From an uncultured Chlorobiaceae bacterium (GTDB taxonomy: Bacteria; Bacteroidota; Chlorobiia; Chlorobiales; Chlorobiaceae): DNA of 64,000 nt. This document shows, piece by piece, positions 1 through 9,724 of this stretch. Every line of letters begins with the position of its first letter. Positions within the stretch are counted from its first letter, which is position 1. A program made the position numbers and the translations under genes. The notes beneath the pieces were generated by a model. The model had not been told where the DNA came from and ran no database searches. It saw only the letters and a program-made list of their open reading frames with translations. The DNA lies in assembly GCA_903939765.1 (NCBI GenBank), contig CAJAIK010000115.1:119871-183870 (forward strand). Reading direction: 5' to 3'.

Positions 1-2097
1 GGACAGTCAGCTTCCGTTCAGGCGACGAAGTTACAGACGGCACTTGTACTGCATCAGCAAGGGCGGTTAGCTGAAGCCGAAACGCTTTACAAGGAGATAT
101 TGCGCGCTCAGCCCGACCACTTTGATGCGTTCCAGCTTCTGGCTACCATTGCCGGTCAACAAAACAGATTGAGTGACGCCGTTACACTATTTGAATGTGC
201 CCTCAACATCAATCCCCTTCATCCAGCATCACTCAACAACTGCGGAAATGCCTTGCAGATGCTGAAACGCTTCGATGAAGCGTTGTTGAGCTATGACCGG
301 GCAATAGCTGTTCAACCTGAAAATGCTGATACCTGGTGTAATCGCGGTGTTGTTTTGCAGGCCATGAAGCGTTATGAAGATGCTGTAGCAAGTTATGACA
401 GGGCAATAGCTCTCAGGCCGAGCTACGCACTTGCCTGGAATAATCGCAGTTTTTTGTTGCTTGAGTTGAAACGCTACGAAGACGCACTGTTGAGTTATGA
501 CAGAACAATCTCACTCAACCCAAACTATCCGGAACCCCACTATAATCGCGGCAATGCGTTACTGGAGTTGGAGCGCTACGAAGAGGCCATTGCGAGTTAT
601 GACCGGGCTGTCAAAATCAAGCCCGACTATGCAGAGGCTTATGGCAATCGCGGAGTAGCATTCCAGAAATTGAAACGCCTTGAAGAGGCTTTATTCAATT
701 ATGGGCATGCGCTGGCGTTGAAGCCTGACTATGATTTTTTGTATGGACAGTGGCTGCATATTAAAATGAGGATGTGTGACTGGAACTCATTTGAGCATGA
801 CCTGGATCAACTTGCAAAAAAAATAGAGCTCAACAAAAAAGCATTGTCTCCATTTCCTCTCCTTGCACTGATTGATTCTCCCTCTTTGCAAAGAAAGGCT
901 GCGGAAATTTTCGTGCTTGAAAAATTTCCATCAAATTCTCTCCTTCCAGTAATTCCAAAGCGTGCGCGACACAAAAAAATCCGCGTCGGATACTACTCTG
1001 CAGACTATTGTAACCATCCAGTGATGTACTTGACAGCAGAGTTGTTTGAAAAACATGACAGAGAGAAGTTTGAGGTTATTGCATTTTCATTCGGACCAAA
1101 CAGAGAGGATGAAATGAGAAAACGGGCAGAAGCTGCATTTGACCGTTTTATTGACGTGCGAAACCTCTCTGACACAGATATCGCCAATCTTTCCAGAAGC
1201 CTTGAGATTGATATCGCCATTGACCTGGGGGGATTCACGGGAGATTGCCGAACAGGTATATTTGCCCTGCGGGCAGCGCCAACACAGGTAAACTATCTGG
1301 GCTTCTCAGGAACAATGGGCGCAGAGTACATCGATTATCTGATTGCTGATACGACACTGATACCGGAAAGCAGCAGGCAGTACTACAGTGAAAAAATTGT
1401 CTCTCTGCCAGGCAGTTATATGGTGAACCAGTCAAATCGCCAGATTTCCGACAAGGTGTTTACCCGTGAAGAGCTTGGCTTGCCGACCGTCGGGTTTGTC
1501 TTTTGCTGTTTCAACAATAACTTCAAAATCACCCCGGCAATTTTTGACGGTTGGATTCGAATTCTCAGGAAGGTGGTGGGCAGCGTTCTCTGGCTCTTTG
1601 AGGCCAACCCGAAAGCAGCAGAAAATTTAATAAAGGAAGCTGTTGAACTGGGAATCAAGGCTGACAGACTGATTTTTGCAAATCGGATACCCCTTCTTTC
1701 TGAGCACCTTGCAAGACATCGGGTGGCAGATCTTTTTCTCGACACCCTTCCATACAATGCCCATACAACGACAATTGACGCCTTGTGGGCGGGATTACCC
1801 GTATTGACCTGTATTGGCGAATCTTTTGCAAGCAGAGTGGCTGCAAGTGTGCTGAATGCCATTCAGTTACCGGAACTGATCACCTCCACGCAGAAAGAGT
1901 ACGAAGCTCTGGCCATTGAACTTGCCACAAACCCTGAAAAATTATCAGCAATCAGGCGAAAACTTGAGCATAACCGACTCACGACACCACTGTTTGATAC
2001 CAGGCTCTTCACCAGGCACATAGAGGATGCTTATACTGAGATGTACGAGAGATATCAGTCTGACTTACCCCCTGATCATATTGTCATAAACCCATGA
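1..2097 (+). CDS. TPR / SPINDLY-type O-GlcNAc transferase-like protein (5' truncated)
   Basis: The frame is open from base 1, so the gene starts outside the window. The N-terminal ~250 residues are tandem 34-residue TPR repeats with the repeating pattern Y-(D/E)-(E/D)-A-(L/V)-x-S-Y-D-R-A and N-x-x-P. The C-terminal ~400 residues resemble the catalytic half of bacterial SPINDLY/OGT proteins (Glyco_transf_41): a region around RVGYYSADYCNHPV, then DIAIDLGGFTGD, APTQVNYLGFSGTMG, and the late motif DTLPYNAHTTTIDALWAG, which in the family forms the UDP-sugar site. The likely role is transfer of a sugar to protein Ser/Thr, but the acceptor is unknown. It converges with aroQ. The family call is good; the substrate is inference. 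Confidence 0.85.
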   Translation, partial: GQSASVQATKLQTALVLHQQGRLAEAETLYKEILRAQPDHFDAFQLLATIAGQQNRLSDAVTLFECALNINPLHPASLNNCGNALQMLKRFDEALLSYDRAIAVQPENADTWCNRGVVLQAMKRYEDAVASYDRAIALRPSYALAWNNRSFLLLELKRYEDALLSYDRTISLNPNYPEPHYNRGNALLELERYEEAIASYDRAVKIKPDYAEAYGNRGVAFQKLKRLEEALFNYGHALALKPDYDFLYGQWLHIKMRMCDWNSFEHDLDQLAKKIELNKKALSPFPLLALIDSPSLQRKAAEIFVLEKFPSNSLLPVIPKRARHKKIRVGYYSADYCNHPVMYLTAELFEKHDREKFEVIAFSFGPNREDEMRKRAEAAFDRFIDVRNLSDTDIANLSRSLEIDIAIDLGGFTGDCRTGIFALRAAPTQVNYLGFSGTMGAEYIDYLIADTTLIPESSRQYYSEKIVSLPGSYMVNQSNRQISDKVFTREELGLPTVGFVFCCFNNNFKITPAIFDGWIRILRKVVGSVLWLFEANPKAAENLIKEAVELGIKADRLIFANRIPLLSEHLARHRVADLFLDTLPYNAHTTTIDALWAGLPVLTCIGESFASRVAASVLNAIQLPELITSTQKEYEALAIELATNPEKLSAIRRKLEHNRLTTPLFDTRLFTRHIEDAYTEMYERYQSDLPPDHIVINP

Positions 2098-2166
2098 GAA
2101 AAAGCTGCAGCAAGGGTTATGCCCTATCACATTGACCGTATCTCTTAAATATTTTTACAGTTATCG

Positions 2167-2604
2167 CTATCCTTCGGGCGCAATTTCAAGGAGCGCCCTG
2201 ACGCCGAGATGGTAGCTGTTGGCCCCAAAGCCGCTGATGACGCCAACGCATACTTCAGAAATCACTGAACGGCGGCGAAACTCTTCACGGGCATAGATGT
2301 TGGAGAGATGTACCTCCACAACAGGGATGGTCACGGCGCTGATGGCATCACGCAGGGCTATGGAGTAATGGGTAAGCGCTCCCGCATTCAGCACAACTCC
2401 CTGAAACCCGCCCTGATCTTCACTCTCAAAAAGTTTTTCAAGCAACTTGCCCTCGAATTCCGTCTGGAAAAACACAAAAGAGAGCTCCGGAAAACTTGCA
2501 GCCAGTTCACGGTTGATATCGTCAAGGGTTTGGCGACCGTACACCTCCGGCTCGCGTTTTCCAAGCCGGGAGAGGTTGGGGCCATTGAGCACAAGTATCG
2601 TCAT
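2167..2604 (-). CDS. aroQ: 3-dehydroquinate dehydratase, type II
   Basis: Type II dehydroquinase of the shikimate pathway, converting 3-dehydroquinate to 3-dehydroshikimate. The diagnostic N-terminus ILVLNGPNLSRLG-REPEVYG, the central GVVLNAGALTHYSIALRDA and the EVHLSNIYAREEFRRRS block carry the catalytic Tyr, His and Arg of the family. From the internal ATG at 2604 the protein is 145 aa, the usual size; an upstream extension of 18 residues (from 2658) is low-complexity and unlikely to be translated. It lies 74 bp downstream of hslU on the same strand, so it may be the last gene of the rpoN-hslV-hslU run. Confidence 0.93.
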   Translation of the reverse strand: MTILVLNGPNLSRLGKREPEVYGRQTLDDINRELAASFPELSFVFFQTEFEGKLLEKLFESEDQGGFQGVVLNAGALTHYSIALRDAISAVTIPVVEVHLSNIYAREEFRRRSVISEVCVGVISGFGANSYHLGVRALLEIAPEG

Positions 2605-2678
2605 CACCATGATCATGATTGTTGATGCCAGCCCGGAAAACGGAGTGGCTGGCTTCAACAGGTTGACAAAAAATATTG

Positions 2679-4169
2679 TTACAGAATATACTGGCTGAGA
2701 TCGCGGTCGGCAACCACATGGTTCAGCTTCTCCTTTACCATCACCTCGTCAATTTCGACATGCTCGTCTGAAAAATTTTCAGGGATATTGAACATCAACT
2801 CTTCAAGAAGATTGGTCATGATGGTATGCAGCCGCCTTGCCCCGATATTTTCAACACTCTCATTGACCCTTGCGGCAATCCTCGCAATTTCGCGAATGGC
2901 CCCGTCACTGAAGGTCAAATCAACTCCCTCCGTGGCAAGAAGCGCTGAATACTGCTTGATGAGAGCGTTCTCGGGTTGCGTGAGAATGAGATAAAAGTCT
3001 TCTTCAGTCAGGCTTTTCAGCTCTACCCGAATCGGGAAACGACCCTGCAGTTCAGGAATCAGATCTGATGGCTTGGCAACATGAAAGGCACCGGAAGCAA
3101 TAAAGAGCACATGATCGGTTTTCACCATGCCATGTTTGGTCGCAACATTGGAGCCTTCGACAATCGGCAGAAGATCGCGCTGCACACCCTCCCTGCTCAC
3201 ATCCGGTCCCTTGCCGCCCGAACCTGACGATGGAGATGCGATTTTATCAATTTCATCAATGAAAACAATGCCGGACTGCTCTACCTTGTTGATAGCCTCC
3301 TTGACAACACTGTCCATATCAATGAGCTTCTGCACCTCTTCCTGCTCAAGTAACTTGCGGGCTTCGGCAATCGAGACCCTTCTTTTCTTGCGTTTACGGG
3401 GCATGCCGCTCATGAGATCCTGCATGATTCCGCCAATCTCCTCCATTTGACCGAGAGGGCCGAAAACCTGCATCATCCCGCCGGGAGAATCGCTGGAGAG
3501 ATCCATTTCAATCTGACGATCCTCAAGTTTTCCGTTGCGGAGTCGTTCCAGCATTTTTTTGCGGCTGCGCCGGTTAACCTCAAGAGACTTGTCGTGCTCT
3601 TCAGTTGATCGCGGCTCCAGCGTACCCTCTTCACCAGAGGCTTCATCATCATCTTCCGGATTACGTGAAGAGGCAACAGGAGGCAAAAGAATGTCGAGCA
3701 GGCGCTCTTCGACAAGAAGAACGGCCTTTTCACGAACCTCTTCCGACTTTTCGCTTCTTACCATCGCCACCGACTGATCGACAAGATCACGGATCATCGA
3801 TTCCACATCGCGGCCAACATATCCAACTTCAGTAAATTTAGATGCTTCAACCTTGACAAAGGGAGCTCTGGCAAGTTTGGCAAGCCTGCGGGCAATTTCG
3901 GTTTTTCCCACTCCCGTGGGACCGATCATAATGATATTGTTGGGCATGATTTCGTCGCGAAGATCATCACTCACATGCTGACGGCGAAGTCTGTTGCGCA
4001 AGGCGATTGCAACAGATTTTTTTGCATCCTTCTGGCCAATAATATATTTATCAAGGAGCGAAACAATCTGGTTTGGCGTCAGATTGCTGGTCGCAATGGA
4101 ACTTGTTTTACCGCTCCTTGCTTCAGGCAATGCAAGTGCATTTCCCTCACTGTTCATAGTCGTTTCCAT
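2679..4169 (-). CDS. hslU: ATP-dependent protease ATPase subunit HslU (ClpY)
   Basis: AAA+ unfoldase of the HslUV (ClpYQ) protease; it feeds unfolded proteins into HslV. Visible features: the N-terminal [17 protein letters not shown] signature, Walker A GPTGVGKT at about residues 83-90, the pore-loop region following it ([15 protein letters not shown]), a long charged I-domain (~residues 140-270, rich in E/D/K/R), Walker [12 protein letters not shown], and the C-terminal sensor-2 [15 protein letters not shown] ending in SQYIL, the tail that docks into HslV. The ATG at 4169 is used; a TTG at 4190 would add seven residues and the ATG at 4157 is also possible. hslV lies just upstream. Confidence 0.95.
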   Translation of the reverse strand: METTMNSEGNALALPEARSGKTSSIATSNLTPNQIVSLLDKYIIGQKDAKKSVAIALRNRLRRQHVSDDLRDEIMPNNIIMIGPTGVGKTEIARRLAKLARAPFVKVEASKFTEVGYVGRDVESMIRDLVDQSVAMVRSEKSEEVREKAVLLVEERLLDILLPPVASSRNPEDDDEASGEEGTLEPRSTEEHDKSLEVNRRSRKKMLERLRNGKLEDRQIEMDLSSDSPGGMMQVFGPLGQMEEIGGIMQDLMSGMPRKRKKRRVSIAEARKLLEQEEVQKLIDMDSVVKEAINKVEQSGIVFIDEIDKIASPSSGSGGKGPDVSREGVQRDLLPIVEGSNVATKHGMVKTDHVLFIASGAFHVAKPSDLIPELQGRFPIRVELKSLTEEDFYLILTQPENALIKQYSALLATEGVDLTFSDGAIREIARIAARVNESVENIGARRLHTIMTNLLEELMFNIPENFSDEHVEIDEVMVKEKLNHVVADRDLSQYIL

Positions 4170-4240
4170 GCAATGAATTGTAGATTTCAAAAAAAGCGCT
4201 TCGGGTCAGCGACACTGACGGCACTGCATCGAGAGTGCAC

Positions 4241-4789
4241 TCAGACCTCTTCAACAATAATATGATCGTTCGTATAAATACAGATATCTGCAGCTATCTT
4301 CAAACTTTCAAGCACAATATCCTTTGCCGGGAGAGCTGAATGTTTCATGAGCGAACGGGCTGCCGCGAGAGCATACATGCTGCCGCTGCCGATGGCGACA
4401 ATGCCATCCTCCGGCTCAATGACATCACCGGTTCCGGAGATAATCAGCGCCTTGTCGTTACTGACAATGGCCAGCATCGCCTCAAGACGGCGAAGATACT
4501 TGTCGGTTCTCCAGTCACGGGCAAGTTCAACCGCTGCACGATCAAGCTTTCCGTTGTAGGCCTCAAGCTTCTCCTCAAAGCGGTCGAGCAGCGTCACGGC
4601 ATCCGCCGTTGCTCCTGCAAAACCTGCGACAAGCTTTCCGTGATACAATCTCCTTATTTTCCTCGTCGAATGCTTGATGACCGTATTTCCGAGTGTCATC
4701 TGTCCATCGCTTCCGAGTGCAGCCTTTCCGTCCCTGATAACACCGATAACCGTTGTTGAACGGATCACTGGCCTTTGGTTATTCTTCAT
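4241..4789 (-). CDS. hslV: ATP-dependent protease proteolytic subunit HslV (ClpQ)
   Basis: Threonine protease of the Ntn-hydrolase fold that forms a double hexamer capped by HslU. The propeptide is longer than in E. coli: about 11 residues precede the STTVIGV stretch whose first Thr should become the N-terminal nucleophile. The core follows: [14 protein letters not shown], then [21 protein letters not shown], then [15 protein letters not shown]. The ATG at 4789 gives 182 aa; a TTG one codon upstream is ignored. The start is only 3 bp from the rpoN stop, so translation of rpoN, hslV and hslU is probably coupled. Confidence 0.95.
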   Translation of the reverse strand: MKNNQRPVIRSTTVIGVIRDGKAALGSDGQMTLGNTVIKHSTRKIRRLYHGKLVAGFAGATADAVTLLDRFEEKLEAYNGKLDRAAVELARDWRTDKYLRRLEAMLAIVSNDKALIISGTGDVIEPEDGIVAIGSGSMYALAAARSLMKHSALPAKDIVLESLKIAADICIYTNDHIIVEEV

Positions 4790-4792
4790 CAA

Positions 4793-6247
4793 TCAAAATA
4801 TTTTTTTTCTTAATCTTGCAACTGGAATCTGCATTTGTTCACGATATTTTGCAACCGTTCTCCGGGCAATATGCACCCCTTTTTTCATCAGCATCTCCGC
4901 CAACGCGTCATCACTCAGTGGAGAGTCCGGCTCCTCCTTGCGGATCATCTCAGCAATATCCTGACGAATAACCTTGCTTGACAAATCGTCACCCTCCCCT
5001 GTCGAGAGCCCTGTACTGAAAAAATATTTCAGCTCAAAAACGCCGAAACTGGTCTGCACATACTTGCCATTCACCGCGCGGCTGATGGTCGATATATTGA
5101 GTCCGGTATCTGCCGCGATGCTCTTCATGCCAAGTGGCACCACACGCTCAGGGCCGGAAACAAAAAAGCCATACTGGCGTTTCATCAGCGCCTCAATCAC
5201 CTTCAGCAGTGTCTGTCGCCGGGTCTCAATGGCACTCATAAACTCATTTGCCCGCTGAATATTCTGCCGTATAAACCTCTTTTCCTCTTTTGGCCCTTTC
5301 CTGTTTTTCAGAAGATCCTGATAACGATCGGTAACCTTGACAGAAAGGGCGCTTCTGTCGTTAAGCACCGCAGTCAGCTCACCATTTTCGTAGCTTACCA
5401 CAAAGTCCGGCGTTATATAGTAACCACCTTCATCCTGAAAAATGCCGGGATGGGGATCAAGCCGGATAATGACCGAAACCGCCGCTTCAACACTCTCCCT
5501 TGTTTCTGCAAGCTTTTTAATAAGCAGTTCAAAGCGGCGGTGCAGAAAATCATCGAAATGGTCACGAAGAATCCTGTGGGCAACATCACAACTTTTCGAT
5601 TCCGAACGCCCGGCAGCGACCTGCAATTGCACAAGAAATCGTTCACGCAAATCCCTGACGGCAACCCCGGGAGGATCAAGAAACTGGATTTTGCGCAAAA
5701 CCCGGGCAACCTCCTCCTGGCTGACATCAAAACCACCAAGAAGCAGACTGTCAACAATTACATCATACGTTTCAGTAAAGTAACCGTCGCCATCAAGATT
5801 ACCAAGAATCTCAATGGCAATCATTACCTCCCGCTCCCCTACCCCTTCATGCAAGGCTAACTGGCGAAGAAGGGTATCATGAAAACTGTCATGCTGAACT
5901 GCCTGAAAAAACCTCTCCCTGGAGCCACTTTCATTGGAAAAGTTTGTCCTTCCTTCAGAATATTCGCTGGAAATCGGTGGATCAGAGCGCTGCTGCATGA
6001 GAGAACTTTTACTGAACCGCTCAACCGGGTCAAACATATCGTCATTATCTGCACGCTCACTCTCCACAACAACATCACCTGCACTATCTTTACGCTCCTC
6101 CACCAGTTCGAGCAGCGGATTTTCCTGCAGCTCCTCATAAATGCGCTGTTCAAGGTTGAGCATCGGAAGCTGAAGAAGCTGGCTGCTTAAAATTTGCTGT
6201 GCAGAAAGCTGTAACGATTGCCGCTGTTGAAGCTTGATTTCAACCAT
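4793..6247 (-). CDS. rpoN: RNA polymerase sigma-54 factor
   Basis: Sigma-54, which directs RNA polymerase to -24/-12 promoters and needs an enhancer-binding ATPase. Region I is the Gln/Leu-rich N-terminus (LQLSAQQILSSQLLQLP) that contacts activators; region II is acidic (residues ~50-110); the core-binding domain follows; a helix-turn-helix lies near TGLNISTISRAVNGKYV; and the RpoN box ARRTVAKYRE is close to the C-terminus. The ATG at 6247 (MVEIKLQQRQ) is the usual family start; an upstream extension of eight residues is unlikely. The first bases overlap the 3' end of the DUF3109 gene by 8 bp, indicating one operon. Confidence 0.95.
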   Translation of the reverse strand: MVEIKLQQRQSLQLSAQQILSSQLLQLPMLNLEQRIYEELQENPLLELVEERKDSAGDVVVESERADNDDMFDPVERFSKSSLMQQRSDPPISSEYSEGRTNFSNESGSRERFFQAVQHDSFHDTLLRQLALHEGVGEREVMIAIEILGNLDGDGYFTETYDVIVDSLLLGGFDVSQEEVARVLRKIQFLDPPGVAVRDLRERFLVQLQVAAGRSESKSCDVAHRILRDHFDDFLHRRFELLIKKLAETRESVEAAVSVIIRLDPHPGIFQDEGGYYITPDFVVSYENGELTAVLNDRSALSVKVTDRYQDLLKNRKGPKEEKRFIRQNIQRANEFMSAIETRRQTLLKVIEALMKRQYGFFVSGPERVVPLGMKSIAADTGLNISTISRAVNGKYVQTSFGVFELKYFFSTGLSTGEGDDLSSKVIRQDIAEMIRKEEPDSPLSDDALAEMLMKKGVHIARRTVAKYREQMQIPVARLRKKIF

Positions 6248-6818
6248 GACCCAGGGGGGAAGAATCGACAAATGCCTTCAAGCTCACTATCCATTGAGCA
6301 CCATAGAGCGACTCAAGAGCGAGATGAACATAATCAATAAGTTGTACCTTGCACTCCCACCCCGCCTTTCGGGCAGAGCGACACATGGAGTGCTGCTCGT
6401 AGACAAGATAAGGCAAACCAAACTTTTTTCTTACCCTTATCGGAAACAATCGGCAGGAGAGAGGCTTGTCGAAGCTGATTATTCCTTCGCGACATGCAAT
6501 CTCAATGGCGCAGAAGGTTATTCCGTCACGAATCAAGGTAAAAACACACTCCTCGTTCTCAACTGTTCTGGTATACTGAACTCCCTGATAGAGCTCAACA
6601 GGGCCGTGACGGCGGAGATGACGCAACCCTTTTTCTGGAAGCATCCTCAGCAACTCTTCAGGCAACTCCCGAAGTTGAAGTGCCTCCGCATCAGATAATG
6701 GCGCTCCAAGCTCCCCCTCAATGCAGCACTTTCCCTTGCACTCATGAAGATCGCATGAAAAAAAAGCCTTCAGAACCTCCTTGTCAACAAGCACATCACC
6801 TATGGAAACCAACGACAT
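6240..6818 (-). CDS. DUF3109 family cysteine-rich protein
   Basis: Cys-rich protein of the DUF3109 family, widespread in Bacteroidetes/Chlorobi. The N-terminal block CDLHECKGKCCIEG is followed by GAPLSDAEA, then ECVFTLIRDGITFCAIE, then PLSCRLFPIRV and a C-terminal MCRSARKAG. The spacing of these cysteines is the family signature and suggests bound metal (Zn or Fe-S), which I infer rather than see. No biochemical role is known to me. It is the first gene of the rpoN-hslVU run and overlaps rpoN by 8 bp. About 190 bp of AT-rich DNA separates it from the divergent folD and should hold both promoters. Confidence 0.8.
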   Translation of the reverse strand: MSLVSIGDVLVDKEVLKAFFSCDLHECKGKCCIEGELGAPLSDAEALQLRELPEELLRMLPEKGLRHLRRHGPVELYQGVQYTRTVENEECVFTLIRDGITFCAIEIACREGIISFDKPLSCRLFPIRVRKKFGLPYLVYEQHSMCRSARKAGWECKVQLIDYVHLALESLYGAQWIVSLKAFVDSSPLGHG

Positions 6819-7007
6819 AACAGATTGTCCTCATAATAAATTTATTACCCTCTCTTCACTCCGCAGCCACAAATAATATGGCTTCCAGCCAACTCATCGC
6901 TTTTCATATTTGCTGCTTCGATGAATTTTTCATAGCTATATGCAGCTTTCCCTTGAGAGCCTCCATATTATCACAAAGAGGAACATACACAACAAAGCCC
7001 TATCACC

Positions 7008-7895
7008 ATGCTCATTATTGACGGAAAAAAGGTCTCCCTCGACCTGAAAAACGAACTTAAAGCCAGCGTAGAAAGCTGTCAGGCCGCCACAGGCAGAGTA
7101 CCTGGACTGACGGTTATCATTGTCGGCCACGATCCGGCATCGCAGGTTTATGTACGCAATAAAGCCAAAACATGCAAAGAGATCGGCATGATTTCCAGCG
7201 TGATTGAAATGGCCGCCGACACCACCGAGAAACACCTGATTGATACCATTCACAAACTGAACAACGACCCGGCTGTGCACGGAATCCTTGTTCAGCAGCC
7301 GCTGCCAAAGCTGATTGATGAATTTGCCGTTACGCTTGCCATTGATCCATCAAAAGATGTAGACGGATTTCATCCCGAAAACCTTGGGCGCCTTGTGATG
7401 GGCCACCTCGACAAATGTTTTGTCAGTTGCACCCCTTATGGCATTCTGGAGCTGCTCAGCCGTTACAACATCGAAACCAGGGGCAAACACTGTGTGGTGG
7501 TCGGACGCAGCAACATTGTCGGAAAACCGATGGCCAACCTGATGCTGCAGAAGCTTGACGCCACCAACTGTACCGTCACCATCTGCCACTCCGCAACCAA
7601 AAACATCCCCTTCTACACCCAACAGGCCGACATTCTCATCGCGGCTATCGGCAAAGCGGGATTCATTACCGCTGACATGGTAAAACCGGGCGCCGTCGTC
7701 ATTGATGTCGGTATCAACCGCATTGAGGATGCTGCAACGAAGAGCGGCTACCGTCTGGTTGGTGATGTGGATTACGAAGGCGTATCGGCTGTTGCCTCGG
7801 CCATGACTCCGGTACCCGGAGGAGTCGGACCCATGACCATTGCCATGCTCCTGAAAAACACACTCCAGTCATTCCAGCGTATCAACGGACTGTAA
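7008..7895 (+). CDS. folD: Bifunctional methylenetetrahydrofolate dehydrogenase / methenyltetrahydrofolate cyclohydrolase
   Basis: FolD interconverts 5,10-methylene-, 5,10-methenyl- and 10-formyl-tetrahydrofolate with NADP+. Signatures seen: SQVYVRNKAKTCKEIG (active-site Tyr48 and Lys52), GILVQQPLP, the KDVDGFHPENLGRL motif, the Rossmann VVVGRSNIVGKPMA, and the C-terminal TPVPGGVGPMTIAMLL. At 295 aa it has normal family length. The ATG at 7008 has no strong ribosome-binding site. radA follows after 7 bp, so the two are probably co-transcribed. Confidence 0.96.
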   Translation: MLIIDGKKVSLDLKNELKASVESCQAATGRVPGLTVIIVGHDPASQVYVRNKAKTCKEIGMISSVIEMAADTTEKHLIDTIHKLNNDPAVHGILVQQPLPKLIDEFAVTLAIDPSKDVDGFHPENLGRLVMGHLDKCFVSCTPYGILELLSRYNIETRGKHCVVVGRSNIVGKPMANLMLQKLDATNCTVTICHSATKNIPFYTQQADILIAAIGKAGFITADMVKPGAVVIDVGINRIEDAATKSGYRLVGDVDYEGVSAVASAMTPVPGGVGPMTIAMLLKNTLQSFQRINGL

Positions 7896-7902
7896 AAGAC
7901 GT

Positions 7903-9276
7903 ATGGCCAAATCTTCTACCAGATACTTATGCTCAAACTGCGGAGCCATCTCCCTGAAATATCAGGGAAAATGCTTTGAGTGCCAGAGCTGGGGTACACT
8001 TCAGGAGACCCGCATTGAGCCCGAAGCAAAAAAAAAGGGGGCGGGCTCTTTGGGAGGGGTTGCGGTTTTACAGAACCTGCATGATGCCGTACCCTCAGAG
8101 TTCCTGCGCGTCATGACCGGCATCGGTGAACTTGACCGGGTACTCGGAGGAGGGCTCATGCAGGGTTCAGCCGTTCTGGTAGGAGGTGAGCCGGGCATAG
8201 GCAAATCAACCCTTATGCTGCAACTCGCGGCACGCCTCGCCCCGGCAAAAGTGCTCTATATTTCAGGCGAAGAGTCGCCCAACCAGATCCGCGAACGGGC
8301 ACAGCGGCTCTCCATTCAGGCAAAAAATCTCTGGCTCGCCCCGGAAGTGAGCCTTGAGCGCGTTCTTGATCTTCTTGAACGCGAAAAGCCCGCGCTGATC
8401 ATTATCGACTCCATTCAAACCATTCATTCGGATGAATACCAGAGTTCTGCCGGTACTATTACACAAATCCGGGAGTGCGCCGCCTCGCTTATCCGGGCAG
8501 CCAAGCAGCAGAACGTTATTCTGATGATTATCGGCCATATCACCAAAGAGGGGGCGCTTGCCGGGCCCAAAGCACTTGAGCACATGGTCGATACCGTTTT
8601 GCAGTTTGAGGGAGAAGGCTACCAGCGCTACCGCATTATCCGCTCAGTCAAGAACCGATTTGGCTCCACGAATGAAATCGGTGTCTTCCGCATGGATGAA
8701 ACCGGCCTTGAAGAGGTCAGTAACCCCTCAGAATTCTTTATTTCCGGTCGGAGAACCGATGTGCCGGGCAACTCGATCCTTGCCGCCATTGAAGGCACAA
8801 GGGCCCTTCTTGTGGAGGTTCAGGCTCTGGTCTCCAAAACCAACTACTCTATGCCTCAGCGCATCAGCACAGGGTTCGATCTGAAACGGATGTCGATTAT
8901 CCTTGCCGTGCTCGAAAACAGGCTCCATATCGAAACATGGGGACAGGATGTCTTTGTAAAAATAGCCGGAGGCCTCAAACTCGCAGAGCCCGCGGCAGAC
9001 CTTGCCATTGCTGCGGCCATTGCCTCAGGGCTCATGAACCGTCCGGTTGACCCCGCAACCGTCTGCTGCGGTGAGATAGGGCTTGCCGGGGAACTCAGGG
9101 CTATCAGCGACAGCGAAAGGCGTATCAGGGAGGCTGCACATCTCGGTTTCAAGCGCATTGTGCTGCCGGAAGCCAATACCCGCGAACTGAAACCCTCACT
9201 GCTCAATCTCTCTATTACCATCTTTGGATGCAAAACACTCTATGAGGCACTGCAGGAGCTTGATGTCAGTGGGTAG
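7903..9276 (+). CDS. radA: DNA repair protein RadA
   Basis: RadA (Sms), a RecA-related ATPase that promotes branch migration of recombination intermediates. An N-terminal four-cysteine zinc finger uses Cys10, Cys13, Cys24 and Cys27. Walker A GEPGIGKST lies at residues 95-103; Walker B is the LIIIDSIQT strand; the RadA-specific KNRFG motif is at about residue 250; and a C-terminal Lon-protease-like domain contains the GGLKLAEPAADLA region. Length 457 aa is typical. It follows folD by 7 bp. Confidence 0.95.
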   Translation: MAKSSTRYLCSNCGAISLKYQGKCFECQSWGTLQETRIEPEAKKKGAGSLGGVAVLQNLHDAVPSEFLRVMTGIGELDRVLGGGLMQGSAVLVGGEPGIGKSTLMLQLAARLAPAKVLYISGEESPNQIRERAQRLSIQAKNLWLAPEVSLERVLDLLEREKPALIIIDSIQTIHSDEYQSSAGTITQIRECAASLIRAAKQQNVILMIIGHITKEGALAGPKALEHMVDTVLQFEGEGYQRYRIIRSVKNRFGSTNEIGVFRMDETGLEEVSNPSEFFISGRRTDVPGNSILAAIEGTRALLVEVQALVSKTNYSMPQRISTGFDLKRMSIILAVLENRLHIETWGQDVFVKIAGGLKLAEPAADLAIAAAIASGLMNRPVDPATVCCGEIGLAGELRAISDSERRIREAAHLGFKRIVLPEANTRELKPSLLNLSITIFGCKTLYEALQELDVSG

Positions 9277-9362
9277 AGGCTAATGGATAATGGATTAATG
9301 GAATGAATTGGTTACATTTTACTGTATAATCCGGCGAACAAGAAAAATTCAAAGTGAGGACA

Positions 9363-9704
9363 ATGATGTACATCCTGATTCAGTGGCTGATCAATGCCGT
9401 TGCGGTCTATGCTACCGCGCACATACTTGACGGAATTCACATAAAGAGTTTTGGTGCGGCGATTCTCGTTGCCTTGGTACTCGGTCTTGTCAATGCCGTT
9501 GTACGCCCGGTATTTGTTTTTTTTTCAATACCCTTCATCATTGTCACGCTGGGGCTTTTTCTGCTCGTCATCAATGCCTTGCTCTTGCAGTTTGCGGCTG
9601 CAGTTGTTAACGGATTTTCCATCGACAGCTTCGGATGGGCCGTCGCCGGTTCGGTCGTCATCAGTGTGATTTCCTGGGTATTGAGTTCACTGCTCAATTA
9701 CTGA
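9363..9704 (+). CDS. Phage holin family (holin superfamily IV-like) membrane protein
   Basis: Small integral membrane protein of 113 aa with four predicted membrane helices, matching the YvlD/holin-4 superfamily pattern: an early INAVAVYATAHILDG, then LVALVLGLVNAVVRPVFVF, then a long hydrophobic stretch, then GWAVAGSVVISVISWVLS. Despite the name, chromosomal members are not known to lyse cells; the function is unknown. The ATG at 9363 sits just downstream of a GTGAGGA ribosome-binding site; the GTG itself at 9354 is an unlikely start. It stands alone between radA and the convergent AraC gene. Confidence 0.75.
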   Translation: MMYILIQWLINAVAVYATAHILDGIHIKSFGAAILVALVLGLVNAVVRPVFVFFSIPFIIVTLGLFLLVINALLLQFAAAVVNGFSIDSFGWAVAGSVVISVISWVLSSLLNY

Positions 9705-9724
9705 ACTATTCACTTTCCGACATG